From positions 1 to 64,000 of the forward strand of contig JACRMS010000035.1 in assembly GCA_016214845.1 (NCBI GenBank): a stretch of 64,000 nt of DNA, written 5' to 3'. The translations under genes were made by a program, and so were the position numbers. This stretch comes from Nitrospirota bacterium. Lineage in GTDB: Bacteria > Nitrospirota > Thermodesulfovibrionia > UBA6902. How positions within the stretch are numbered: position 1 is the first letter of the stretch; every line of letters begins with the position of its first letter. The notes beneath the pieces were generated by a model, which did no database searches, was not told the DNA's origin, and saw only the letters and a program-made list of their open reading frames with translations. Shown piece after piece: positions 28,016 through 35,733 of the stretch.

Positions 28016-28097
28016 TAAGGCTCAGAGGAGCAGAGGCACAGAGTCAAAAGACAACTTTGCGCCTTTGTCCCTTTGAACCTTTGTGCCTTTTCAAAGG
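28016..28097. repeat. Purine-rich/GCCTTTGTGCC inverted repeat
   Basis: GAGGCACAGAGTCAAAAG faces CTTTGCGCCTTTGT and CCTTTGTGCCTTTT, giving an imperfect palindrome. Related CACAGAGACAC-type sequence is seen at 15710-15735, 15888-15910 and 41255-41280. It looks like a dispersed intergenic repeat. Confidence 0.45.
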
Positions 28098-28109
28098 AGG
28101 GACATTAAC

Positions 28110-28553
28110 ATGATGATGGATTGCCGGGAAATTCAGAAGGTCCTGCCGCACCGCTTTCCTTTTCTTTTGGTTGACAGGATCCTTGAACTGCAGCCGAAGG
28201 CAAAGGCTGTGGGACTAAAAAATGTAACTATCAACGAACCGTTCTTTCAGGGGCATTTCCCGAATTATCCGATAATGCCCGGGGTCCTTGTTGTGGAAGC
28301 CATGGCACAGGTTGCGGGCATACTCGCTTTTCATTCAGGCGCCAAGGGAGACGCGGTTTATTTTATGAGCATTGAAAAGGCAAAATTCAGAAAGCCGGTG
28401 ATACCGGGAGACCAACTGCGTTTTGAAGTCAATATCGTCCAGCAAAGAAACAACGTCTGGAAATTCGCCGCTGAGACCTTTGTCGAAGGCAAGCTTGTTG
28501 CAGAGGCGGAATTCACGGCAATGGTGTCAGGTGAGGAGTTCAGAAATGGCTAA
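28110..28553 (+). CDS. fabZ: 3-hydroxyacyl-[acyl-carrier-protein] dehydratase FabZ
   Basis: A 147-residue hot-dog-fold protein with LPHRFPFLLVDRI (His catalytic region) and GHFPNYPIMPGVLVVEAMAQ (Glu catalytic region). It dehydrates 3-hydroxyacyl-ACP in fatty acid synthesis and competes with the Lpx enzymes for the same substrate. I chose ATG 28110 (MMMDCRE) with GGAGGGAC before it; the upstream start at 28083 has none. Its stop overlaps the lpxA start by eight bases. Confidence 0.94.
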   Translation: MMMDCREIQKVLPHRFPFLLVDRILELQPKAKAVGLKNVTINEPFFQGHFPNYPIMPGVLVVEAMAQVAGILAFHSGAKGDAVYFMSIEKAKFRKPVIPGDQLRFEVNIVQQRNNVWKFAAETFVEGKLVAEAEFTAMVSGEEFRNG

Positions 28554-29325
28554 ACCGAAAATTCATTCCACGGCAGTTATAGCCTCAAACGCAAAACTCT
28601 CAGAAGGTGTGGAGATCGGACCTTTTTGTATTGTCGGTGAGAATGTCAAACTCGGCAAGAATACAAAACTCGCCTCGCACGTGGTTATCGAAGAGACCGA
28701 GATCGGCGAAAACTGCAGCGTGTATCCATTCTCCACGATCGGGATGCCCCCGCAGGACCTTAAGTACAAGGGAGAAAAAACAAAGGTAAAGATCGGCGAT
28801 AACAATATCCTGAGGGAATATATAAATATTCACCGGGCCTCTGTCAGCGGAGACGGCGTGACAAGGATAGGAGACGATAATTTCCTGATGGCATATGTTC
28901 ATGTAGCGCATGACTGCGTTATAGGCAACAACGTCATCATGGCAAATGCGACGACCCTCGCGGGCCACGTCGTTGTTGAGGACTTTGTGTTCATCGGCGG
29001 GCTCGTTGCCGTCCACCAGTTCGCAAGAATAGGGGCCTATTCCATGATAGGAGGGTTCAGCGCCATTCCCCAGGACATTCCCCCGTATACAACCGCCGCA
29101 GGCGAAAGGGCCAAACTTTACGGGCTTAACACGATCGGGCTGAAACGGCGCAATTTTCCGGATTCAACGATCAGCGATCTTAAAAAGGCATACAAAATAT
29201 TGTTTCGCAGCAAGCTCACCCTCAAAGATGCAATAGACAAGGTCAAACATGATCTGGGCAAATCAGAGGAGATCAGGAACCTGCTCGAATTCATCGAGAA
29301 AAACAAAAGGGGGATATGCCGGTAA
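28546..29325 (+). CDS. lpxA: UDP-N-acyl-glucosamine (or diamino-glucose) O/N-acyltransferase LpxA
   Basis: A 259-residue left-handed beta-helix protein with the catalytic region HVAHDCVIGNNVIMAN.TTLAGHV and the C-terminal helical domain (GLNTIGLKRRNFP). The start at 28546 is behind GTGAGGAG and overlaps fabZ by eight bases; a longer frame from 28423 is inside fabZ. LpxA adds the first 3-hydroxyacyl chain. Because gnnA and gnnB follow, the natural acceptor may be UDP-GlcNAc3N, giving an amide in place of an ester at position 3. Confidence 0.94.
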   Translation: MAKPKIHSTAVIASNAKLSEGVEIGPFCIVGENVKLGKNTKLASHVVIEETEIGENCSVYPFSTIGMPPQDLKYKGEKTKVKIGDNNILREYINIHRASVSGDGVTRIGDDNFLMAYVHVAHDCVIGNNVIMANATTLAGHVVVEDFVFIGGLVAVHQFARIGAYSMIGGFSAIPQDIPPYTTAAGERAKLYGLNTIGLKRRNFPDSTISDLKKAYKILFRSKLTLKDAIDKVKHDLGKSEEIRNLLEFIEKNKRGICR

Positions 29326-30182
29326 AAACAGGGACCAGGGACCAATCCCTAACCCCTAACACCCGTCTTTTGGGTCTTATCGCTGGAATGGGGGACCTTC
29401 CGAAGGCTGTTGCAGCGGAAGCGAAAAACATGGGATACAGGGTTGTGGGGATCGCCCTTCAACCGCCTGCCGATGAATCACTTAAACCGTTCGTAGATGA
29501 CTTCCATAAAATAAATATCGGCCGCTTCGGCGGCCTGATATCCCTGCTGAAAAAACTCTCCATCACAAACGCGGTAATGGCAGGCAAAGTCCCAAAGGGA
29601 CTTTTGTATAAACATAAGACCAGCATTATTCCTGACATGAAAGCCGTCAAGCTGCTCTTCTCGTTAATGAACCGCGCGGATGACACAATCATGAAGGCGG
29701 TTGTCAGCGAGCTTGAGAAAAGCGGGATCAAACTTCACAACACTACCGACTTTACAAGGAACCTCCTTGCGCCGGAGGGGGCCTTAACAAAAAAGAAGCC
29801 GTCAAAAGATGAGTTGAAGGACATCGAATTCGGCTGGGACATTGCAAAGAAAATGGGGGGGCTGGACATAGGTCAGACAGTGGTTGTGAAAGAACTGGCG
29901 GTCATGGCGATTGAGGCAATTGAAGGCACTGACGAGGCAATTAAGCGCGGCGGAAGCCTCACAAAAAAAGACGCTGTTGTTGTAAAGGTCAGCAAGCCAA
30001 AGCAGGACATGAGGTTTGATGTCCCTGTTGTCGGCATCAATACGCTTCATTCAATGAAAAGCGCCGGGGCAAAAGTATTGGCCATAGAGGCGGGAAAGTG
30101 CATAATTGTTGATAAAGAGAGGTTCATAAAAGAGGCTGATAAAGAGGGGATGATCGTAGTTGGAGTGAGTAAACATGATTAA
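29316..30182 (+). CDS. lpxI: UDP-2,3-diacylglucosamine pyrophosphatase LpxI
   Basis: The 288-residue protein has the LpxI (formerly DUF1009) sequence LGLIAGMGDLPKAVA, INIGRFGGLISLL and VMAGKVPKGLLY, and the C-terminal domain with VVVKVSKPKQDMRFDVPVVG. LpxI cleaves UDP-2,3-diacyl-glucosamine to lipid X and UMP, replacing LpxH. The start overlaps lpxA by ten bases. The first 16 or so residues are not family sequence; they are encoded by a short repetitive stretch GGGACCAGGGACCAATCCC and CCTAACCCCTAAC, which appears to have extended the N-terminus. Confidence 0.9.
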   Translation: MPVKTGTRDQSLTPNTRLLGLIAGMGDLPKAVAAEAKNMGYRVVGIALQPPADESLKPFVDDFHKINIGRFGGLISLLKKLSITNAVMAGKVPKGLLYKHKTSIIPDMKAVKLLFSLMNRADDTIMKAVVSELEKSGIKLHNTTDFTRNLLAPEGALTKKKPSKDELKDIEFGWDIAKKMGGLDIGQTVVVKELAVMAIEAIEGTDEAIKRGGSLTKKDAVVVKVSKPKQDMRFDVPVVGINTLHSMKSAGAKVLAIEAGKCIIVDKERFIKEADKEGMIVVGVSKHD

Positions 30183-31095
30183 TGTCGGGGTCATAGGCGT
30201 CGGGTCAATAGGACAGCATCACGCGAGGATATACTCAGGTCTTGAAGGCGTGAGGCTTGCAGGCGTTGTCGATAACGATCCAGTGCGGGCCGGGGAGATC
30301 GCGCAAAAATATAACTGCAAGGCATTCGGCAGTTATGAGGAGATCATCGATCTTGTCGACGCTGTTAGCATTGCCGTGCCGACCACACTGCATTTTCAGA
30401 CGGCAATGGATCTTCTGGCCCATAATAAAAATATACTTATCGAAAAACCTATCACTACCACCATTGAAGAAGCCGACATGCTTATTGCCGAGGCGGACAA
30501 AAGAGGCCTCATTTTGCAGGTCGGGCATCTTGAGAGGTTCAACGCAGGCGTCGCGTTGATAAGCAGCATGGTTGACAAGCCCAGGTTCATCGAGTCCCAG
30601 CGCACGTCCCCCTTTCTCGGCAGATGCATTGATGTGGACGTTACACTTGACTTAATGATACACGACATAGATATAATACTCAGTTTGGTTGATTCCAATA
30701 TCGCGGACATCCGTGCCACAGGCGCAAGGGTCCTGACGGAAAATATAGACGTGGCCCACGCGTGGATCGAGTTCGAGAACGGATGCATTGCCGAGGCCGT
30801 AACAAGCAGGATAGCAAATGAAAGGGTCAGGCAGTTGAAGGTATTCCAGCACAATTCATTTCTGAGCCTCGATTACCAGAAACAGGAGCTGACCTGTTAC
30901 ACAAAACATGACGGAAGTGTTGGAAAGGAGCTTAGAAAGCCTGAAGAAAAAGAACCGTTAAAAGAAGAGCTCATCTCTTTTATAGATTGCATAAAAAACG
31001 GGACCCGGCCTCTGGTCTCAGGACAGGAAGGCAGGGAAGCCCTGAAAGTGGCTTTAAAGATATCAGGGCTGGTAATTCAGGGCATTGAAACATAA
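30175..31095 (+). CDS. gnnA: Gfo/Idh/MocA-family dehydrogenase, probable UDP-GlcNAc 3-dehydrogenase
   Basis: A 306-residue protein with an N-terminal Rossmann fold (GVIGVGSIGQHH), the EKP motif (IEKPITT, Lys about 94) and a C-terminal dehydrogenase fold including LDLMIHDIDIIL. It overlaps lpxI by eight bases. In Acidithiobacillus and Leptospira, GnnA oxidises the 3-OH of UDP-GlcNAc and GnnB transaminates the ketone to UDP-GlcNAc3N for lipid A. The same pair lies next to lpxA here, so I assign this role by context. Other sugar dehydrogenases share the fold. Confidence 0.8.
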   Translation: MINVGVIGVGSIGQHHARIYSGLEGVRLAGVVDNDPVRAGEIAQKYNCKAFGSYEEIIDLVDAVSIAVPTTLHFQTAMDLLAHNKNILIEKPITTTIEEADMLIAEADKRGLILQVGHLERFNAGVALISSMVDKPRFIESQRTSPFLGRCIDVDVTLDLMIHDIDIILSLVDSNIADIRATGARVLTENIDVAHAWIEFENGCIAEAVTSRIANERVRQLKVFQHNSFLSLDYQKQELTCYTKHDGSVGKELRKPEEKEPLKEELISFIDCIKNGTRPLVSGQEGREALKVALKISGLVIQGIET

Positions 31096-31102
31096 AACCG
31101 AT

Positions 31103-32227
31103 ATGGCAAATATAACACAGAACAAAACCGCCGTCCCCATGCTGGATGTCAAGGCGCAGCATGAACCTCTCAAAGAGGAAATAAAACAGGCGCTCAAAGA
31201 TATCCTGGACAGCGGACAATTTATCCTCGGCCCGAACGTAAGGTCCTTTGAGCAGGAGATCGCGTCATACTTTAATGTTAACCACGCGCTCGGCCTTGCC
31301 TCGGGCACTGACGCATTGTTCCTTTCCCTGAAGGCCCTCAATATAAAGCAGGGCGACGAGGTGATCACAACTCCTTTTACATTCATTGCGACCGCCGAGG
31401 CAATAGCGTACGTCGGCGCAACGCCTGTTTTTGTAGACATAGACAAGTATACGTTAAACATTGACGTATCAAAGATAGAGGAAAAGATCACCCCGAAGAC
31501 CAGGGCCGTGATCGTTGTGCACTTGTTCGGACAGCCCGCAGACATGGATGAAATAATGGCGCTCGCTAAAAAATATGATTTAAAGGTCGTCGAAGACTGC
31601 GCCCAGTCATTTGGCGCGAGATACAAAGGGAAGCCCGCCGGCGGTCTCGGGGACGCTGGCTGTTTCAGTTTTTACCCGAGCAAAAACCTGGGCGCTTACG
31701 GAGACGGAGGCATGATGATAACCGACCGCCATGAAGTTTATGAGAAGGTCAGGCTCCTGAGAAACCACGGCACCGTCGCTCCCTACCGTCATGGGTTCAT
31801 CGGTTACAACAGCAGGCTTGATGAAATTCAGGCGGCAATTCTTAGAATAAAGCTAAAGCATATTGACGAATACAACCGGAAGCGCCGCGAACTTGCAAAG
31901 ATATACACTTCAATCCTCGGCGATGCCGTACAATGTCCTGTTGAATTTGAGGACAGGACACATGTTTACCATCAATATACATTCAGGACCCAAATAAGAG
32001 AGAAGATCGCAGGCATTCTAAAAGATAATAACGTCTCATCAGTGGTGTATTATCCCATGCCGCTTCATTTGCAGGAGGCCTTTAACTATCTCGGTTACAA
32101 GAAGGGCGATCTTCCAGAAAGCGAAGCAGCGGCAGACGAGGTCATGTCAATTCCCATCTACCCGGAGCTTGAGCCGGAGAAGGCCGAGCAGATCGCTGGG
32201 ATCATCTTAGGGGCGCTTAAAGGTTAA
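31103..32227 (+). CDS. gnnB: DegT/DnrJ/EryC1-family sugar aminotransferase, probable UDP-GlcNAc3N-forming
   Basis: A 375-residue pyridoxal-phosphate enzyme: the internal aldimine Lys is in FYPSKNLGAYGDGGM, and VVEDCAQSFGARY and ASGTDALFLSL mark the cofactor site. It should transfer an amino group (usually from glutamate) to a 3-keto sugar made by the upstream dehydrogenase. I used ATG 31103; a TTG at 31085 overlaps gnnA. This is the last gene of the bamA-to-gnnB run, and the next gene is on the opposite strand. Confidence 0.82.
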   Translation: MANITQNKTAVPMLDVKAQHEPLKEEIKQALKDILDSGQFILGPNVRSFEQEIASYFNVNHALGLASGTDALFLSLKALNIKQGDEVITTPFTFIATAEAIAYVGATPVFVDIDKYTLNIDVSKIEEKITPKTRAVIVVHLFGQPADMDEIMALAKKYDLKVVEDCAQSFGARYKGKPAGGLGDAGCFSFYPSKNLGAYGDGGMMITDRHEVYEKVRLLRNHGTVAPYRHGFIGYNSRLDEIQAAILRIKLKHIDEYNRKRRELAKIYTSILGDAVQCPVEFEDRTHVYHQYTFRTQIREKIAGILKDNNVSSVVYYPMPLHLQEAFNYLGYKKGDLPESEAAADEVMSIPIYPELEPEKAEQIAGIILGALKG

Positions 32228-32257
32228 GAACAAGCGTCCCTCCCTTTGCAAAGACCG

Positions 32258-33361
32258 CTACTGTCTGTCAATCAGTATCCGGAACTGATAAAGATACTGC
32301 AATAGATCATCGTCAATATCTGTTTGCAAATTTCTCTTTACAGTCTTACATACCTCTTTGTTAGAAAGTCTCCCATCAAAGAAGTCGAGCATATCGTATG
32401 TCTTCCTTGTTACCAGCAGTGGGTCAAGAGGTGAATATCCGGTTATTGCATATGAGTCATCATCAGTCCTGTGAACAATGAGCTGCGGATTTCTGATGAG
32501 CCTCTCAGGTAATACGGGGGCCATTAACATGTTGTGCTTTTTCTCAAGGTCCCTGAGCAATATCTTCTGATAGACGCCTTCAATCCGTCCGAACTCTTTT
32601 GGCGTCAACTTACTTATTGTCCTGTATGTCTCTATGTAGAAGGCCTCTTCTGAACCTGTTCTTTTTCCCCACATTGCCGTATAGGCCTCTCTGTCCGGCG
32701 GATGCTCATCTGCTTCATATACCGTAAGAAGGCCGGGGCCCTCTGAACGGCCATTAACAGCCTCTGCATCCATATCCATTTTATAAAGTGCGTACTGGCC
32801 CAGTATCTTCTCAGCATTTTCCATATACTTTCTGAGAGAGAGCCAGAACGCTTTGCCCTCCTGCCCGCGTTCATACTTGCAGAACCACGTGCCGCAGACA
32901 GCGTCCCAAAAAGGATAGACGGTGCACACTCCCTTCCCGCTTTCGAAAAAAGGACATACGAGCGAACTGCTTCTGCCAAAGAACTCCTGAACGGTATTTT
33001 TGAGAATGAGTGTATATTTGCCGGGCCGCATTATTCCGAGCGGGGTAATGCCGATGCGTTTCCTGATCTTCTGCCGGATGCGGTATCGCCCTTCCTCATG
33101 GGCCTGATCAGTGCTGCTGAGCAGCGCTCCGGCCAGATAGTTCGGCAGGACGGGATAGTGGGTGCAGCATTTGGACCGCTCCGCAAAAAAAGTCTCTCCC
33201 TGTCCAGCAGACTTCCTGTTTCTCAGCATCGCGCAATCACTGCATGTCGCGGCGGTTTCTTCAGGAATTCCCTTTTTGAAAAAAGGAGGAAGGACCCTCC
33301 GGTACAATTCAGGGAGAGCTTCCGTAATTCTTCTTAAGTGTTTATCCCGCGCTATCTTCAT
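32258..33361 (-). CDS. YkgJ-like cysteine-cluster protein with a C-terminal PqqD-like domain
   Basis: A 367-residue cytoplasmic protein. Two cysteine groups are seen: TCSDCAML with KCCTHYP (about 39-70), and CPFF.....CTVYPF...CGTWFC (about 135-165). This layout resembles the YkgJ family, thought to bind a metal or Fe-S cluster. The last 65 residues (DSYAITGYSPLDPLLVTRKT, then MLDFFDGR and VCKTVKR) resemble PqqD/RRE winged-helix domains that bind RiPP leaders. It is divergent from the guanidino-enzyme-like gene at 33492. A RiPP role is inferred from this domain and from the precursor genes within 3 kb. Confidence 0.55.
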   Translation of the reverse strand: MKIARDKHLRRITEALPELYRRVLPPFFKKGIPEETAATCSDCAMLRNRKSAGQGETFFAERSKCCTHYPVLPNYLAGALLSSTDQAHEEGRYRIRQKIRKRIGITPLGIMRPGKYTLILKNTVQEFFGRSSSLVCPFFESGKGVCTVYPFWDAVCGTWFCKYERGQEGKAFWLSLRKYMENAEKILGQYALYKMDMDAEAVNGRSEGPGLLTVYEADEHPPDREAYTAMWGKRTGSEEAFYIETYRTISKLTPKEFGRIEGVYQKILLRDLEKKHNMLMAPVLPERLIRNPQLIVHRTDDDSYAITGYSPLDPLLVTRKTYDMLDFFDGRLSNKEVCKTVKRNLQTDIDDDLLQYLYQFRILIDRQ

Positions 33362-33491
33362 TACTCCGGCCCCATTGATCGTTTTGTATGACTTTATAAT
33401 TTTACACTATTGCAGTTATTCTCAGTAAAGAGAGCTCTGTCAGCGGAAATAATTTATTCACATATTCACAAATAGTTTATTACAATAGTGC

Positions 33492-34619
33492 ATGCCGAAC
33501 ATCAGGATAAAACCCGTTGACCGCAGTCTCACTATAGGCAAAGAAGAACTGAACGGCTCGATCTCAAAATCCTGCGGTGCAAAGACCGGCATGACTCCCT
33601 TTCCGGCTGAAAATCAATATCTGCTCGGGATGCCTGTCTTTGACAGTCTGCCGTTTAAAAGCGCAGACCCCGTAATAATCCCCGTTGAGCAGCTGCCTCT
33701 GGCCCTGAATATACTGAAGCACACACAAAGCAGGAGTGAAATGGTCAGACAGTTGAAGTCCGAATACAAGGCCGTTGCAGAGGCCCTTCTTGAAATGCAC
33801 ATTGACTTTCAGGTGCTCAATCTTCAGACCTGCGACGCGGAACTGAGGAAATGGCTGATGAACAAGGGATGCGGGGGCGAGATATTCCCGCTCGATGAAC
33901 CGGACCACTGGCAGATATACCCGCGCGACATGTTCGTTTATCTTAAACAGGCGGGTATTCTACTCGTGCATTCCCGGCTTTTCAGATTAAAGAAGGACCG
34001 CTCCCCCGGATGTAAAATTATTCATACGGACCTTGCAGAAGGCGGGCGTGTGCTTTTTTCAGGCAGGCATCTGATCACCGGATGCCACCCGGACAGTCCG
34101 GGCAGAGGCAGCGATGACAGGGCGCTGCGGGAGCTGCGGGAAAAAGGTATACGGACCACGGTCCTTCCGCACGCGCTTTTCTACGGTATTTCGCGCCGGA
34201 GAAAAGGCAAGAGTTTTTCACTGCATTACGATTTTCACATTGACCGGAGCGCCAGCCTGCTGAAAGGTAAGGACAATGAATATTATCTCCTGCTGGATCC
34301 GGGCTACAGGACAGGCCCTCTTATGTCCCCGCTGTCAGCGCAGAGGTCCATTGATATCATCCGGGGTATTTGTGACAGGTCGGAAGTCCACGTGCGCGTG
34401 CCGGAGAAGGTCTCCGTGCCTTACGGGACCGCGGTGGTGCAGTTTCATGACGGGAAGGTGTTGATGAGCAGCGGGGATGATGCCGTGCTTTCCACTGTTG
34501 AAGACATCGTCGGAAGCGGGAACCTCCATGTAACCGGCATTCCTGTGGCGGCATATCCCGTTTTCACTGCCGCCGGACTACACTGCCTGATAACGGAAAA
34601 GCCCTCCCCGCTTTTCTAA
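33492..34619 (+). CDS. Guanidino-group-modifying (arginine deiminase/agmatine deiminase-like) superfamily protein
   Basis: A 375-residue protein with the catalytic landmarks of the superfamily in order: Asp in YPRDMF (about 142), Glu in AEGGR (about 180), His in DFHID (about 254) and a C-terminal Cys in AAGLHCLIT (about 366). Such enzymes hydrolyse or transfer the guanidino group of arginine or its derivatives by a Cys thiouronium intermediate. The N-terminal 20 residues align without gaps to the RiPP leader encoded at 39397-39519 (9 identities by eye: MP.I.IK then KEEL). A role in converting peptidyl arginine is possible; the core of the precursor at 34969 has arginines. Confidence 0.6.
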   Translation: MPNIRIKPVDRSLTIGKEELNGSISKSCGAKTGMTPFPAENQYLLGMPVFDSLPFKSADPVIIPVEQLPLALNILKHTQSRSEMVRQLKSEYKAVAEALLEMHIDFQVLNLQTCDAELRKWLMNKGCGGEIFPLDEPDHWQIYPRDMFVYLKQAGILLVHSRLFRLKKDRSPGCKIIHTDLAEGGRVLFSGRHLITGCHPDSPGRGSDDRALRELREKGIRTTVLPHALFYGISRRRKGKSFSLHYDFHIDRSASLLKGKDNEYYLLLDPGYRTGPLMSPLSAQRSIDIIRGICDRSEVHVRVPEKVSVPYGTAVVQFHDGKVLMSSGDDAVLSTVEDIVGSGNLHVTGIPVAAYPVFTAAGLHCLITEKPSPLF

Positions 34620-34677
34620 ATCCAGAGATGCGTGCTACGGCTTTTCTTTGTTCTTATTCCATTAAGTGTTTAAGTTG

Positions 34678-34750
34678 TCATTCCCGCAAGTGAAGCGCGT
34701 CGGGAATCCTTCTGAAAACAAAGAAAGATTCCGGACAAGCCGGAATGATA
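34678..34750. repeat. Intergenic palindromic repeat (GTCATTCCCG type)
   Basis: GTCATTCCCGCAAG...CGGGAATCC and GATTCCGGACAAGCCGGAATGA are paired palindromes. Related to the element at 9599-9655. It fills the gap between the guanidino-enzyme-like gene and the Phd-like gene. Confidence 0.5.
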
Positions 34751-34756
34751 AAGGTG

Positions 34757-34960
34757 TCATCTTGACTGCAACTTGGAATTATTAGCTTCTATCAATTCGC
34801 AATACTCTCTGTAGCTCAATATTACAGCGACCGGCTTGCCCTGCCTGTTGACAACAAACCGCTTCCCCTCTACAGAAGTCTGGTGCAGAATGTCCCCGAA
34901 CAATGTCTTGGCCTTTGTGGCCGGAATAGATTCGAGGTCTTTTATTTTTATCTTAGTCAT
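34757..34960 (-). CDS. Phd/YefM-type antitoxin with a RiPP-leader-like N-terminus
   Basis: A 67-residue protein. Residues 12-60 match Phd/YefM antitoxins (IPATKAKTLFGDIL, RFVVNRQGKPVAVILSY). The first nine residues, MTKIKIKDL, are the same as the start of the nearby double-glycine precursors (M.KIKIKDL). It starts eight bases after the stop of the precursor at 34969-35175 and has no own ribosome site, so it is probably translated by coupling. No toxin gene follows. It could be an orphan antitoxin or a repressor of the precursor gene. Confidence 0.65.
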   Translation of the reverse strand: MTKIKIKDLESIPATKAKTLFGDILHQTSVEGKRFVVNRQGKPVAVILSYREYCELIEANNSKLQSR

Positions 34961-34968
34961 TAAATTCT

Positions 34969-35175
34969 TTAGGGCATTATAATCCCGTAACTGCGAAGGA
35001 TATTACTGCGCAGACCTGTCTCGACCTTGTAAGCCCCTGTGCTGATCTTGAAGGTGTTCAATTGTGTGGCGCTCCTGAGAAGGCCGCCTCTGACCCTTTT
35101 GATCTCTTCCTTGCTGAGTTTCTGCCCTGTGGGAAGGTCTTTAATAACAATCCTTGATTTCCTCGTCTTTGACAT
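34969..35175 (-). CDS. RiPP precursor peptide, double-glycine leader (family 1)
   Basis: A 68-residue peptide. The leader reads RIVIKDLPTGQKLSKEEIK then RVRGG (GG at 30-31), followed by a 37-residue core rich in Ser, Thr, Arg and Tyr. GGGAGGAA lies before ATG 35175. The leader matches the other precursors at 35364, 39397, 41678 and 42485. The double Gly is the cleavage site expected for the C39 peptidase domain encoded at 44096-47203. Which enzyme modifies the core is not known. Confidence 0.75.
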   Translation of the reverse strand: MSKTRKSRIVIKDLPTGQKLSKEEIKRVRGGLLRSATQLNTFKISTGAYKVETGLRSNILRSYGIIMP

Positions 35176-35224
35176 ACTCGTTCCTCCCTAAATAATAATT
35201 ATTAACCGTATTCGGTAATTCCTA

Positions 35225-35316
35225 CAGGCTGCTGAAAAAGTCTATACTTGTCATTGTGAGAAAAAGCGAGATTGCTTCGCTCGCAAAGACAGCAAAAAAA
35301 CTTTTTCAGCAGCCTG
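35225..35316. mobile_element. MITE-like element with 17-base terminal inverted repeats
   Basis: CAGGCTGCTGAAAAAGT (35225-35241) is the exact inverse of ACTTTTTCAGCAGCCTG (35300-35316). The element is 92 bases long, has an internal GCGAG/CTCGC hairpin, and is flanked on both sides by CTA (35222-35224 and 35317-35319), a possible target duplication. No ORF. It separates two precursor genes. Confidence 0.7.
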
Positions 35317-35363
35317 CTAAAGTGAATCTTTTTAAACCTCCGCATTGCAAGTAGTATGATTCA

Positions 35364-35555
35364 CTATTTTGTAAGTGCTGTCGTAACTGTTTTTATCTGC
35401 TCATCTGACATAGACTTTACGACACTACTCGCCACACTTTGGCAAATCTGTTGAATGTTAGGTGTTTTTATAATAACTCCTCCTTTTACGCCTTTCAGTT
35501 CTTCCTTGCTGAGTTTCATGTCTTTCGGTAAATCTTTGATCTTGATCCTTGCCAT
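35364..35555 (-). CDS. RiPP precursor peptide, double-glycine leader (family 1)
   Basis: A 63-residue peptide starting MARIKIKDLPKDMK, with SKEELKGVKGG ending at the Gly pair (25-26). The 37-residue core (starting VIIKTPNIQQ) contains one Cys and many Ser, Thr, Val and Lys and has an amphipathic look. AAGGAGGAAAG precedes the ATG, and a strong promoter (35616-35644) lies 60 bases upstream. The core differs from those of the other family-1 members, as is usual where one export and maturation system handles several peptides. Confidence 0.78.
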   Translation of the reverse strand: MARIKIKDLPKDMKLSKEELKGVKGGVIIKTPNIQQICQSVASSVVKSMSDEQIKTVTTALTK

Positions 35556-35615
35556 GATGCTTTCCTCCTTTTAATTGTTTACGGTTGAACATCATTAATC
35601 ATGTTGATTAAATTA

Positions 35616-35651
35616 ATCATATCATCGTCCTACCGGACGGTCAAGTGAAAA
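35616..35651 (-). promoter_or_regulatory. Promoter of the precursor gene at 35364, with shared upstream box
   Basis: Minus strand: -35 TTGACC (35644-35639), 17-base spacer, -10 TATGAT (35621-35616). The -35 is embedded in TTTTCACTTGA (35651-35641), a box repeated upstream of the precursors at 42485 and, with changes, 39397 and 50650. Confidence 0.65.
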
Positions 35652-35681
35652 TTACCCAGGCAGGTCAACCCGGATAAAAAA

Positions 35682-35711
35682 AGGGCGGTGATGTAAGCAC
35701 CGCCCTTTTAT
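35682..35711 (-). terminator. Intrinsic terminator after the SurA-like genes
   Basis: GGGCGGTG-CTTACAT-CACCGCCC followed by seven T on the minus strand; it is U-rich on both sides so it may work in both directions. It lies 22 bases after the stop at 35734. Confidence 0.85.
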
Positions 35712-35733
35712 TCTATTCATAAAATTACTCCGT

